A stretch of DNA of 64,000 bases from Mycolicibacterium phlei. Lineage in GTDB: Bacteria > Actinomycetota > Actinomycetes > Mycobacteriales > Mycobacteriaceae. The stretch covers positions 1,302,001 through 1,366,000 of the forward strand of contig NZ_CP014475.1 in assembly GCF_001583415.1 (NCBI RefSeq), read 5' to 3'. This document shows, piece by piece, positions 1 to 7,596 of the stretch (the stretch's first letter is position 1; each line of letters opens with the position of its first letter). A program made the position numbers and the translations under genes. The notes under the pieces were generated by a model. The model searched no databases, was not told the DNA's origin, and saw only the letters and a list, made by a program, of their open reading frames with translations.

Positions 1-179
1 AGCGCGACGGGGTCACCGGCCCGGTCGTCGTGCAGTTCCACGGCGTGCAGCAGGGCCGCCGCGGTGGTGCCGCCGAACGGGCCGACCATGTTGGCGTACG
101 GGGCCGTGGTCCGGCCGACCAGCGCACCGTCGGCGCCGGGGGTGAGGCGGACGGCGTCGTCGAGGGGATGGACGGTCAT
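1..179 (-). CDS. Acyl-CoA thioesterase-like protein, N-terminal part (cut by window edge)
   Basis: The frame opens at an ATG (177-179, minus strand) and runs off the left edge, giving about 59 residues starting MTVHPLDDAVRL. The stretch YANMVGPFGG followed by AAALLHAVELH resembles the first strand and long helix of the double hotdog (TesB-like) acyl-CoA thioesterases common in mycobacteria. If correct, it would hydrolyse acyl-CoA to free acid and CoA in the cytosol. Catalytic residues lie in the missing part, so the family call is tentative. The gene is read leftward and is followed upstream by the His-rich hypothetical on the same strand. Confidence 0.55.
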   Translation of the reverse strand, partial: MTVHPLDDAVRLTPGADGALVGRTTAPYANMVGPFGGTTAAALLHAVELHDDRAGDPVA

Positions 180-224
180 GCGACTGAGTTTACTTTGCAA
201 TACTCAGCGCGCGTGGCCGGGGTT

Positions 225-635
225 TCACCGCCGGGCCAGTGCCGCCGAGATCGCGTCGGCCAGTCGTTCCAGCGCCGCGGCGATCGCCCACAACGGGTCG
301 TCGCGGCGGTGATCCGCGGTCTCGGCGGGTTCGGGGGCCGGGGCCTCGTGGTGGTGATGGTGGTGCGGGGTGGCCTCGGCCTCGGCGACGGCGTGGCGGG
401 AGCCGTTGTTGTCCGGCGTGCCGTTGTACGTCGTCTCCGACAACCGGATCCCGCGGCCCTGCCAACGCAACAGCGGCCGGCCGTCGGCGTTGGGCACACC
501 GGAGTGGGCGTCACGGTGCCCCTCGGCGAGCATGCAGCGCTGCATCGACACCACCTCGGCGCCGATTTTGGCCGCGAGCGATCGCCGCATGGACTCCTGC
601 AGGAACACCGTGGCGCGACACCGATCCACGTCCAT
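225..635 (-). CDS. Hypothetical protein with natural hexahistidine run
   Basis: 136 residues, start ATG at 635 chosen because GGGGAG lies about ten bases upstream; a longer frame reading through to 821 has no such site and would include low-complexity sequence. The N-terminal half (to about residue 70) is mixed and probably folded, with cysteines at 6 and 34. Residues 71-110 are disordered-looking, rich in Ala, Pro, Glu and His, with six consecutive histidines at 91-96. The C-terminus (about 113-134) is an amphipathic helix (LWAIAAALERLADAISAAL). No family recognised and no signal peptide. A metal-binding or chaperone-like role is only a guess from the His run. Confidence 0.6.
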   Translation of the reverse strand: MDVDRCRATVFLQESMRRSLAAKIGAEVVSMQRCMLAEGHRDAHSGVPNADGRPLLRWQGRGIRLSETTYNGTPDNNGSRHAVAEAEATPHHHHHHEAPAPEPAETADHRRDDPLWAIAAALERLADAISAALARR

Positions 636-761
636 TGACCATCTCCCCGGGGCAGCAACTAGGGGGTAGCCTGTCGTGCCCGTGGCGTGTCGGCGCGCGT
701 ACGCGCCCACCTGCGCCAAAGCGCAACAAAGTCGTGACTCCCGGGTGTCCCAACCGTGGGA

Positions 762-856
762 CGCGGCTCGTTCCTCGCCGCTTGATCGTCGCCTGCGGTG
801 TCGGATGGGCAGGCTCCTCATCGCGGCTCGTTCCTCGCCGCTTGATCGTCGCCTGC
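762..856. repeat. 35-bp direct repeat in two copies upstream of nfo
   Basis: An identical 35-base unit occurs at 762-796 and 822-856, beginning CGCGGCTCGTTCCTCGCCGC, with 25 bases between copies (60-base period). The unit contains the small inverted pair GCGG/CCGC. The second copy abuts the -10 box of the endonuclease gene. Confidence 0.9.
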
Positions 857-857
857 C

Positions 858-863
858 TAGACT
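858..863 (+). promoter_or_regulatory. -10 box of leaderless nfo
   Basis: TAGACT fits the mycobacterial TANNNT -10 pattern and ends seven bases before the GTG at 871. This predicts that transcription starts at the start codon. There is no ribosome binding site before the GTG, as expected for a leaderless mRNA. Confidence 0.55.
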
Positions 864-870
864 CGACTAC

Positions 871-1620
871 GTGCTCATCGGATCTCACGTCAGCGGCGAC
901 GACCCGCTCGCCCACGCCCAGGCCGACGGCGCCGACGTCGTCCAGTTCTTCCTCGGCAACCCGCAGAGCTGGAAGAAGCCCAAGCCGCGCGAGGACGCCG
1001 AGGTCCTGAAGGCGTCGAGCATCCCGATCTACATCCACGCGCCGTACCTGATCAACGTCGCCTCGGCCAACAACCGGGTCCGCATCCCGTCGCGCAAGAT
1101 CCTGCAGGACACCTGCGACGCGGCCGCCGAGGTCGGCGCCAAGGCGGTGATCGTGCACGGCGGCCACGCCGACGACAACGACATGGAGGCCGGCTTCGAG
1201 CGCTGGGTCAAGGCGCTGGACTATCTGCAGACCGACGTGCCGGTCTACCTGGAGAACACCGCGGGCGGCGACCACGCGATGGCCCGCCACTTCGACACCA
1301 TCGCCCGGCTGTGGGACCACATCGGCGACAAGGGCATCGGCTTCTGCCTGGACACCTGCCACGCCTGGGCGGCCGGCGAGGCGCTGATCGACGCCGTCGA
1401 CCGGATCAAGGCGATCACCGGCCGCATCGACCTGGTGCACTGCAACGACTCCCGCGACGCCGCCGGCTCGGGCGCCGACCGACACGCCAACTTCGGCTCC
1501 GGGCAGATCGACCCGCAGCTGCTGGTCGCGGTGGTCAAGGCCGCCGACGCCCCGGTGATCTGCGAGACCTCCGACGAGGGCCGCAAGGATGACATCGCCT
1601 TTTTGCGCGAGAACGTCTGA
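871..1620 (+). CDS. nfo: Endonuclease IV (AP endonuclease)
   Basis: 249 residues, an AP endonuclease 2 TIM barrel. It cuts the backbone 5' of abasic sites in base-excision repair. Candidate metal ligands are all present: H56 ([11 protein letters not shown]), H96, E128 (YLENTAGG), D161 and H164 (LDTCHAW), H190 (HCNDSRD), D203 and H205 ([10 protein letters not shown]) and E232 (CETSDE). The length agrees with the M. tuberculosis end gene (Rv0670), which also lies just upstream of the fadE8 block. GTG at 871 is preferred over earlier in-frame starts because the reading before it crosses the 35-bp repeats and the -10 box. It is transcribed alone, 67 bases before the PAP2-like gene. Confidence 0.93.
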   Translation: MLIGSHVSGDDPLAHAQADGADVVQFFLGNPQSWKKPKPREDAEVLKASSIPIYIHAPYLINVASANNRVRIPSRKILQDTCDAAAEVGAKAVIVHGGHADDNDMEAGFERWVKALDYLQTDVPVYLENTAGGDHAMARHFDTIARLWDHIGDKGIGFCLDTCHAWAAGEALIDAVDRIKAITGRIDLVHCNDSRDAAGSGADRHANFGSGQIDPQLLVAVVKAADAPVICETSDEGRKDDIAFLRENV

Positions 1621-1674
1621 ATCACGATCCGGCAAACGACGCGCTGCATAACTGCAGGTGACCGCCGGGTGAAC

Positions 1675-1680
1675 TAGATT
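1675..1680 (+). promoter_or_regulatory. -10 box of leaderless PAP2-like gene
   Basis: TAGATT lies seven bases before the GTG at 1688, the spacing expected of a leaderless transcript. No purine-rich ribosome binding site is seen in the gap. Confidence 0.5.
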
Positions 1681-1687
1681 CGTCCGC

Positions 1688-2824
1688 GTGTCCACGGTCG
1701 ACGAGCCTTCGCTGGCGCCGCCGCGCGCCGCCGTGGCGGCCGACGAGCCCCAGGTGCAGACGCCTGAGGTGGCCGGCAGGCGGGACCGGTACTTCACGAT
1801 CATCCGGCGCGTCGCCGTGCTGATCTGGGCCGTCGTCATCGTCTACCGCACCATCACCACCGGCTTCGCCTTCAACCGCGAACTGCTGCTGCTCTACATC
1901 GCCACCGGCCTGCTGTGCGCCAGCATCGGCCGGGGCCGCAGGATGCTCTACGTCATCCGCGACTGGCTGCCGTTCGCGCTGGTGCTGCTGGCCTACGACC
2001 TCACCCGCGGCGCCGCCGACCTGCTCGGCCGGCCCACCCTGTGGCACTGGCAGATCGACGCCGACCGCTTCCTGTTCAACGGTGTCGTGCCGACGGTCTG
2101 GCTGCAGGAACGGCTCAAACTGCCACACCCGCCGTGGTGGGAGATCGGCATCAGCACCGTCTACATGTCGTTCTTCATCCTCCCGTACGTGATCGCCGCC
2201 GTGCTGTGGCTGCGCAACCGCGAGGAGTGGAAGGCGTTCGTGCGGCTGTTCGTCGGGCTGTCGTTCGCCGCGCTGGTCATCTACGCACTGCTGCCCGCCG
2301 CACCGCCGTGGGCCGCCGCCCGCTGCACCCCCGTCGACGTCGAGGGCGGTCCCGCCGGTCCGCGCTGTATGTACAAGTCCGCCAAGGGAGTTCCCGACGG
2401 CGGTCTGCTCGGCGCCATGCAGAGCGCGCAGGACGGCGCCAACCCGTGGATCGAGCGGATCGTCGGACGTGGTTGGCGCAAGCTGGAACTGCACACCGCC
2501 AGCGCGCTGATCGACGCCGGACAGGCCAGCGTCAACCTGGTGGCCGCCATCCCGTCCCTGCACGCCGGGCTGTCACTGGCGCTGTCGGTGTTCCTGTGGA
2601 ACCGGCTGCACCGCGGCTGGCGACCCGTGCTGGTCGCCTACCCGCTGATCATGGCGTTCACCCTGGTCTACACCGCCGAGCACTACGTCATCGACCTGCT
2701 GCTGGGCTGGGCGCTGGCGACCGTCGTGCTGCTGATCCTCAACTGGTACGAGACTCGTAGACGAGCCAGCGCATCGCTATCGGGCTTCGTTCCCGATCCA
2801 GATCAAACAGGTCCTGACCGCTGA
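1688..2824 (+). CDS. PAP2-family membrane phosphatase / inositol-phosphoceramide synthase-like protein
   Basis: 378 residues with about six membrane segments after a soluble N-terminus of roughly 35 residues. The PAP2 phosphatase signature is in the C-terminal third: IPSLHAG (around residues 287-293, His as acid/base) and EHYVIDLLLGW (around 330-340, nucleophile-type His plus Asp). The fold and size match the actinobacterial PAP2/AUR1-like group, which moves or removes phosphate on lipid or polyprenyl substrates at the membrane; the substrate cannot be read from sequence. The last 86 bases overlap the 3' end of the convergent methyltransferase gene, so the C-terminal tail is constrained by two frames. 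Confidence 0.75.
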   Translation: MSTVDEPSLAPPRAAVAADEPQVQTPEVAGRRDRYFTIIRRVAVLIWAVVIVYRTITTGFAFNRELLLLYIATGLLCASIGRGRRMLYVIRDWLPFALVLLAYDLTRGAADLLGRPTLWHWQIDADRFLFNGVVPTVWLQERLKLPHPPWWEIGISTVYMSFFILPYVIAAVLWLRNREEWKAFVRLFVGLSFAALVIYALLPAAPPWAAARCTPVDVEGGPAGPRCMYKSAKGVPDGGLLGAMQSAQDGANPWIERIVGRGWRKLELHTASALIDAGQASVNLVAAIPSLHAGLSLALSVFLWNRLHRGWRPVLVAYPLIMAFTLVYTAEHYVIDLLLGWALATVVLLILNWYETRRRASASLSGFVPDPDQTGPDR

Positions 2825-3761
2825 CCCAGTTGGCGTACCAGCCCGTCGGCGGCCACGCCCCGTCGGGCAGATTGGCCTTCTCGTACTCGTAGACCGAGTC
2901 ATCGGCGACCAGGTCGACCGGTAGACCGGCTGCGGCGGCGGCCATCTCGTCGCGAGTGAACACGCTGGTGTACACCTGCTGGCCGAGTTCGCGTGCGGCA
3001 CTGTCGGGTTCATAGCCGTCGCGGGCCAGAAACGCGTTGAACACCAACCGTCCGCCGGGTGCCAGCCGCGCCGCCGCGAGTTCGAACACCGACCGCAGCT
3101 CCTGCGTGGTGCGGAAGTCCGACACCACCTCCGACGACAGGATGAGCCGGTAGTCGTCGCGCAGGGCATCCGTCGTCGCGAAGATGTCCCCGGTGAGCAC
3201 CCGCACCCCGAGCCGTTCCCGCTCGGCGTCGGCGCGGATGGCGTCGGCGAAATCGGCCGTCATCTCCACCGCGTCGACCGGATGACCGCGCCGCGCCAGC
3301 GCCAGCGCGTTGCGCCCGGTGCCCGCCCCGATGTCGAGCACCGGGCAGCCCGCCGGATCGGTGGCCTCGCCGGCCAGCGCCCACAGCCGGGCGTCGGGGT
3401 GCGAGCCGAACAGCGGCGGCTGACGCGTCGACAGCCACGTCGCGTAGGCGCCGTCGAGGGTGTACCACTCGGCCCGGACGTGGTAGTTCAGCACGGTGCC
3501 GACCGGGGCGTCGATCGTGATGACGATGTTGGAGCGCGGCGACTGCTCGTAGGCGATCGCCACCTGTTCGGCGATGATGCCGCGGCAGTCGTCGAGCTGC
3601 TCCGGGGTGAACTTGCGGCCGACCGCGGTGAAGATCGCGTCGCACATCCGCATGTACTCGTCGATCATCGCCGGCACGGCGGGCAGGGTGATGGTGCTGG
3701 CGACGACGGACCGGCGGTACAGACGACGCGCCAATGCCTCGCGAAGCGTCGAGGTCTCCAT
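2739..3761 (-). CDS. Class I SAM-dependent methyltransferase
   Basis: 340 residues. Glycine-rich motif I, VLDIGAGTGR, is at 141-150, followed by the acidic VDAVEMT that binds the SAM ribose, a motif near LTGDIF, and the strand LILSSEVVSDF. The N-terminal 130 residues form a substrate or cap domain (YEQSPRSNIVI, NYHVRAEWYTLDG). This looks like the mycobacterial SAM methyltransferase family acting on small molecules or lipids; no substrate can be assigned. Its stop codon lies inside the convergent PAP2-like gene (86-base overlap). The cupin gene on the same strand ends 112 bases away from it at 3798, upstream of its start codon. Confidence 0.8.
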   Translation of the reverse strand: METSTLREALARRLYRRSVVASTITLPAVPAMIDEYMRMCDAIFTAVGRKFTPEQLDDCRGIIAEQVAIAYEQSPRSNIVITIDAPVGTVLNYHVRAEWYTLDGAYATWLSTRQPPLFGSHPDARLWALAGEATDPAGCPVLDIGAGTGRNALALARRGHPVDAVEMTADFADAIRADAERERLGVRVLTGDIFATTDALRDDYRLILSSEVVSDFRTTQELRSVFELAAARLAPGGRLVFNAFLARDGYEPDSAARELGQQVYTSVFTRDEMAAAAAGLPVDLVADDSVYEYEKANLPDGAWPPTGWYANWVSGQDLFDLDRERSPIAMRWLVYESRTS

Positions 3762-3797
3762 CCGCCCCTTATTACCGGACGGCGGCGCCGCGCGTGG

Positions 3798-4133
3798 TCA
3801 GGTCAGATAAACCTTGCGCAGCGTCTCGGTCACCGTCCACGCCGTCTGCGCGCCCGCGGCCAGCCGGACCACGTCGCCCGGGCCCAGCGTCAGGGCCGGG
3901 GTGCCGTCGGCGAATTCGACGGTGGCCGCGCCGGAGAGCACCACGAACACCTCGTCGGCCTCGACGTCGGTCATCACGCCCGGGCTCATCTCCCACACGC
4001 CGACCTCGAGGCCGTTGAACTCGCCGAGCTCGACGGCGGCGGTGGTGGGGTAGTCGCGCACGGACTGCGCGGCGGGCACGGGCTCGTGCTCGAGGGTCAG
4101 GTCGGCGGCGTGGACCACGGAGTTGGGCTGCAT
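3798..4133 (-). CDS. Small cupin-domain protein (DUF861/EutQ-like)
   Basis: 111 residues forming a single cupin barrel: GVWEMSPGVMTDVEADEVFVVLSG (first cupin box, with Asp and Glu in place of most His ligands), then GDVVRLAAGAQTAWTVTETLRKVYL (second box). The pattern is that of the DUF861 sugar/ethanolamine-type cupins, whose biochemical role in mycobacteria is unknown. The start is ATG at 4133; a longer frame to 4220 would read through the divergent fadE8 start. TATCGT at 4141-4146 (read on the minus strand) sits seven bases upstream, so the mRNA is probably leaderless. It is divergent from fadE8 with a shared 61-base control region. Confidence 0.75.
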   Translation of the reverse strand: MQPNSVVHAADLTLEHEPVPAAQSVRDYPTTAAVELGEFNGLEVGVWEMSPGVMTDVEADEVFVVLSGAATVEFADGTPALTLGPGDVVRLAAGAQTAWTVTETLRKVYLT

Positions 4134-4140
4134 GACCGAA

Positions 4141-4187
4141 ACGATATCTATTACATTCTTCCGACAAGCGTCGTGGAAATGTAACAT
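4141..4187. promoter_or_regulatory. Divergent cupin/fadE8 promoters with inverted repeat TTACATT-N20-AATGTAA
   Basis: Two -10 boxes face apart: TATCGT (complement of 4141-4146) for the cupin and TAACAT (4182-4187) for fadE8, each seven bases from its start codon. Between them are the perfect 7-base arms TTACATT (4151-4157) and AATGTAA (4178-4184). The right arm overlaps the fadE8 -10 box, so a bound dimer would block fadE8. Confidence 0.55.
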
Positions 4188-4194
4188 CGCTGTC

Positions 4195-5823
4195 ATGCCC
4201 GACACACACGTCGTCACCAACCAGGTCCCGCCCCTGGAGGACTACAACCCGGCCACCTCGCCGGTGCTGACCGAGGCGCTGATCCGCGAAGGCGGCCAGT
4301 GGGGCCTCGACGAGGTCACCGAACTCGGCGCGCTCAGCGGCTCCGCGCAGGCCCAGCGCTGGGGCGAACTCGCCGACCGCAACCAACCGGTGCTGCACAC
4401 CCACGACCGCTACGGCCACCGCATCGACGAGGTCGAGTACGACCCGGCCTACCACTCGCTGATGAGCACCGCGATCGCGCACGGCCTGCACGCCGCGCCG
4501 TGGGCCGAGGACCGGCCCGGCGCCCACGTCGTGCGCGCGGCCAAGATGTCGGTCTGGACACCCGAACCCGGCCACGTCTGCCCGATCTCGATGACCTACG
4601 CGGTGGTCCCGGCGCTGCGGCACAACCCCGAACTGGCCGCCGTCTACGAGCCGCTGCTGACCAGCCGTGTCTACGACCCCGAGCTCAAGGTGCCGACCAC
4701 CAAGGCCGGGATCACCGCGGGCATGTCGATGACCGAGAAGCAGGGCGGCTCCGACGTGCGCGCCGGCACCACCCAGGCGGTGCCCAACGGCGACGGCAGC
4801 TACTCGCTGACCGGGCACAAGTGGTTCACCTCGGCGCCGATGTGCGACATCTTCCTGGTGCTCGCGCAGGCGCCGGGCGGGTTGTCGTGCTTCCTGCTGC
4901 CGCGTGTGCTGCCCGACGGCACCCGCAACCGGATGTTCCTGCAGCGGCTCAAGGACAAGCTGGGCAACCACGCCAACGCCTCCTCGGAGGTCGAGTACGA
5001 CGGCGCGGTGGCCTGGCTGGTCGGCGAGGAGGGCCGCGGTGTCCCGACGATCATCGAGATGGTCAACCTCACCCGGCTGGACTGCACGCTGGGCAGCGCC
5101 ACCTCGATGCGCAACGGCCTGGCCCGCGCGATCCACCACGCCCAGCACCGCAAGGCATTCGGCGCCTATCTGATCGACCAGCCGCTGATGCGCAACGTGC
5201 TGGCCGACCTGGCCGTGGAGGCCGAGGCCGCCACCGTGGTGGCGATGCGGATGGCCGGTGCGACGGACGCCGCGGTGCGCGGGGACCAGCGCGAGACGCT
5301 GCTGCGCCGCATCGGGCTGGCCGCCGCCAAGTACTGGGTGTGCAAGCGCGCCACCCCGCACGCGGCCGAGGCGATGGAATGCCTGGGCGGCAACGGCTAC
5401 GTCGAGGACTTCGGCATGGCCCGGCTGTACCGCGAGGCCCCGCTGATGGGCATCTGGGAGGGCTCCGGCAACGTCAGCGCGCTGGATACGTTGCGCGCCA
5501 TGGCAACCCGGCCCGAGTGCGTCGACGTGCTGTTCGACGAGCTGTCTGTGACCTCCGGCGCCGATGCGCGGCTGGACGCGTTCGTGTCCGGGCTGCGGTC
5601 GTCCCTGGGCGATCTGGAGACCATCCAGTACCGCGCCCGCAAGGTGTCCGAGGACATCTGCCTGGCGCTGCAGGGCTCGCTGCTGGTGCGGCACGGGCAT
5701 CCGGCCGTCGCCGAGGCGTTCCTGGCCACCCGGATGGGCGGGGCCTGGGGCGGGGCGTTCGGCACGCTGCCCGCCGGGCTGGACCTCGGCCCGATCCTCG
5801 AACGCGCGCTGGTCAAGGGATGA
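4195..5823 (+). CDS. fadE8: Acyl-CoA dehydrogenase FadE8 (AidB-like)
   Basis: 542 residues, the same length I recall for M. tuberculosis FadE8 (Rv0672). It belongs to the AidB-like branch of FAD acyl-CoA dehydrogenases: N-terminal helical part, middle barrel with MSMTEKQGGSDVRAGTT and the GHKWFTSAP strand, and a C-terminal helical domain with LGGNGYVEDFGMARLYR and IWEGSGNV. It oxidises an acyl-CoA or related substrate to the enoyl-CoA with FAD in the cytosol; AidB relatives may instead protect against alkylation. It is followed, after a strong hairpin, by echA4, giving the conserved fadE8-echA4-paaX-like-echA5 order. The start ATG at 4195 agrees with a leaderless promoter. Confidence 0.92.
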   Translation: MPDTHVVTNQVPPLEDYNPATSPVLTEALIREGGQWGLDEVTELGALSGSAQAQRWGELADRNQPVLHTHDRYGHRIDEVEYDPAYHSLMSTAIAHGLHAAPWAEDRPGAHVVRAAKMSVWTPEPGHVCPISMTYAVVPALRHNPELAAVYEPLLTSRVYDPELKVPTTKAGITAGMSMTEKQGGSDVRAGTTQAVPNGDGSYSLTGHKWFTSAPMCDIFLVLAQAPGGLSCFLLPRVLPDGTRNRMFLQRLKDKLGNHANASSEVEYDGAVAWLVGEEGRGVPTIIEMVNLTRLDCTLGSATSMRNGLARAIHHAQHRKAFGAYLIDQPLMRNVLADLAVEAEAATVVAMRMAGATDAAVRGDQRETLLRRIGLAAAKYWVCKRATPHAAEAMECLGGNGYVEDFGMARLYREAPLMGIWEGSGNVSALDTLRAMATRPECVDVLFDELSVTSGADARLDAFVSGLRSSLGDLETIQYRARKVSEDICLALQGSLLVRHGHPAVAEAFLATRMGGAWGGAFGTLPAGLDLGPILERALVKG

Positions 5824-5844
5824 CTTTTCCTGGCGCTTTTCCTG

Positions 5845-5904
5845 GCGAGCAGACACAGAATCGCACGGAATCAGATGTGAGAGTGCGATTCTGTGTCTGC
5901 TCGC
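5845..5904. terminator. Perfect 22-bp inverted repeat, hairpin between fadE8 and echA4
   Basis: Arms 5845-5866 and 5883-5904 are exact reverse complements over 22 bases with a 16-base loop; the inner core is AGACACAGAATCG. No U-tract follows, so it may be an attenuator, RNA stabiliser or extragenic palindrome rather than a classical terminator. The RBS of echA4 (GGGGGAGGGGGAG) follows directly. Confidence 0.75.
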
Positions 5905-5923
5905 GGGGGAGGGGGAGCGCTCG

Positions 5924-6862
5924 ATGACGCATGCGATCAGGCCCGTCGACTTCGACAACCTCAAGACCATGACCTACGAGGTCACCGGTCGCGTCGCGCG
6001 GATCACGTTCAACCGGCCGGAGAAGGGCAACGCGATCATCGCCGACACCCCGCTGGAGCTGTCGGCCTGCGTGGAACGCGCCGACCTCGACCCCAACGTG
6101 CACGTGATCCTGGTGTCCGGTCGCGGGGAGGGGTTCTGCGCCGGCTTCGACCTGTCGGCCTACGCCGAGGGATCCTCGTCGGCCGGTGGCGGCAGCCCGT
6201 ACCGCGACACCGTGCTGTCGGGCCGGATCCAGGCCGAGAACTCCCGGCCGGACCAGCCGTGGGACCCGATGATCGACTACCAGATGATGAGCCGGTTCGT
6301 CCGCGGCTTCTCCAGCCTGATGCACTGCGACAAGCCCACGGTGGTCAAGATCCACGGCTACTGCATCGCCGGCGGCACCGACATCGCGCTGCACGCCGAC
6401 CAGGTGATCGCCGCCGCCGACGCCAAGATCGGATACCCGCCCACCCGCGTGTGGGGGGTGCCCGCCGCCGGGATGTGGGCCCACCGGCTCGGCGACCAGC
6501 GCGCCAAACGCCTTCTGCTGACCGGTGATTCGATCACCGGCGCCCAGGCCGCCGAATGGGGGCTGGCCGTCGAGGCGCCCGCGCCCGAGGACCTCGACGA
6601 GCGCACCGAACGGCTGGTGGAGCGCATCGCGCAGGTGCCGGTCAATCAGCTCATCATGGTCAAGCTGGCGATGAACTCCGCGCTGTACAACCAGGGCACC
6701 GCCAACAGCGCGATGATCTCGACAGTGTTCGACGGGATCGCCCGGCACACCCCGGAGGGGCACGCGTTCGTCGCGCAGGCCCGCGAACACGGGTTCCGGG
6801 AGGCGGTGCGTCGGCGCGACGAACCGTTCGGCGACCACGGGCGCAAGGCCTCCGGGGTCTGA
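5924..6862 (+). CDS. echA4: Enoyl-CoA hydratase/crotonase EchA4
   Basis: 312 residues, a crotonase-fold protein of the size I recall for M. tuberculosis EchA4 (Rv0673). The CoA-binding stretch ITFNRPEKGNAI, the oxyanion loop GEGFCAGFDLSAY and the second oxyanion helix KIHGYCIAGGTDIALHADQ are clear. The usual catalytic Glu regions look altered (GVPAAGMWAHRLG), so hydratase activity is not certain. There is a 60-residue insertion after the first oxyanion loop (around 85-130) containing DYQMMSRFVRGFSSL. ATG at 5924 follows a strong purine-rich RBS. The stop overlaps the ATG of the next gene (TGATG), so the two are translationally coupled. Confidence 0.88.
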   Translation: MTHAIRPVDFDNLKTMTYEVTGRVARITFNRPEKGNAIIADTPLELSACVERADLDPNVHVILVSGRGEGFCAGFDLSAYAEGSSSAGGGSPYRDTVLSGRIQAENSRPDQPWDPMIDYQMMSRFVRGFSSLMHCDKPTVVKIHGYCIAGGTDIALHADQVIAAADAKIGYPPTRVWGVPAAGMWAHRLGDQRAKRLLLTGDSITGAQAAEWGLAVEAPAPEDLDERTERLVERIAQVPVNQLIMVKLAMNSALYNQGTANSAMISTVFDGIARHTPEGHAFVAQAREHGFREAVRRRDEPFGDHGRKASGV

Positions 6863-7596
6863 TGGCCCGGTCGCTGTCGCGCCTGACCGCCCGCTCGGTG
6901 GTGCTGAGCGTCCTGCTGGGCGCCCACCCGGCGTGGGCGACGGCCAGCGAACTCATCAGGCTCACCTCGGATTTCGACCTGCGCGAGTCGACGGTGCGGG
7001 TGGCGCTGACACGGATGGTCAGCGCCGGGGACCTGGTGCGCTCGGCCGACGGCTACCGGCTGTCGGACCGCCTGCTGGAGCGGCAGCGCCGCCAGGACGA
7101 CGCGCTGGACCCGCGGCTGCGGCCGTGGAGCGGGGACTGGACGATGCTGGTCATCACCAGCGTCGGCACCGACGCGCGCACCCGCGCGGCGCTGCGAACC
7201 AGCCTGCAGCGCAACCGGTTCGGAGAGCTGCGGGAAGGAGTGTGGCTGCGGACCGACAACCTCGAGGTGGCGCTGCCTTCCGACGTGGTGCAGCGCGGCC
7301 GGCTGATGACCGTGCGCGACGAGGCCCCCGCCGAACTGGCGGGGCGGCTGTGGGACCTGACCGGCTGGGCTGGTGAGGGTCGTCGGCTGCTGGACGAAAT
7401 GTCTTCGGCGGCAGACGTTCCCGCGCGGTTCGTCGTCGCCGCGGCGATCGTGCGGCACCTGCTCACCGACCCGGTGCTGCCCGCCGAACTGCTGCCCGCG
7501 GACTGGCCCGGCGCCGCCCTGCGCGCGGCCTACCAGGACTTCGCCGCGGAATTGTCCGCGCGGCGCGACAGTACCGAACTGATGGAGGCGACATGA
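6862..7596 (+). CDS. PaaX-like transcriptional regulator
   Basis: 244 residues. The N-terminal winged helix has LTARSVVLSVLLGAHP and the recognition region LRESTVRVALTRMVSAGDLVR, as in PaaX, the phenylacetyl-CoA responsive repressor. The central region (GDWTMLVITSVG, ALRTSLQRNRFGELREGVWLR) matches the PaaX middle domain, and the C-terminus is helical. It corresponds in position to Rv0674. Being locked between two crotonase genes (1-base overlap upstream, 4-base ATGA overlap downstream), it probably senses an acyl- or aryl-CoA made by the same operon and controls it. Confidence 0.82.
   Translation: MARSLSRLTARSVVLSVLLGAHPAWATASELIRLTSDFDLRESTVRVALTRMVSAGDLVRSADGYRLSDRLLERQRRQDDALDPRLRPWSGDWTMLVITSVGTDARTRAALRTSLQRNRFGELREGVWLRTDNLEVALPSDVVQRGRLMTVRDEAPAELAGRLWDLTGWAGEGRRLLDEMSSAADVPARFVVAAAIVRHLLTDPVLPAELLPADWPGAALRAAYQDFAAELSARRDSTELMEAT

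Noticed and set aside
5..170. Possible CRISPR-like or tandem repeat arrays across the window
   Set aside because: No regularly spaced repeats of 24-40 bases with unique spacers were found; the repeats seen have only two copies.
3772..5970. Very long minus-strand open frame opposite fadE8
   Set aside because: It has the repetitive Arg/Gly/His composition produced by high-GC antisense codons, and fadE8 on the plus strand is clearly the real gene.
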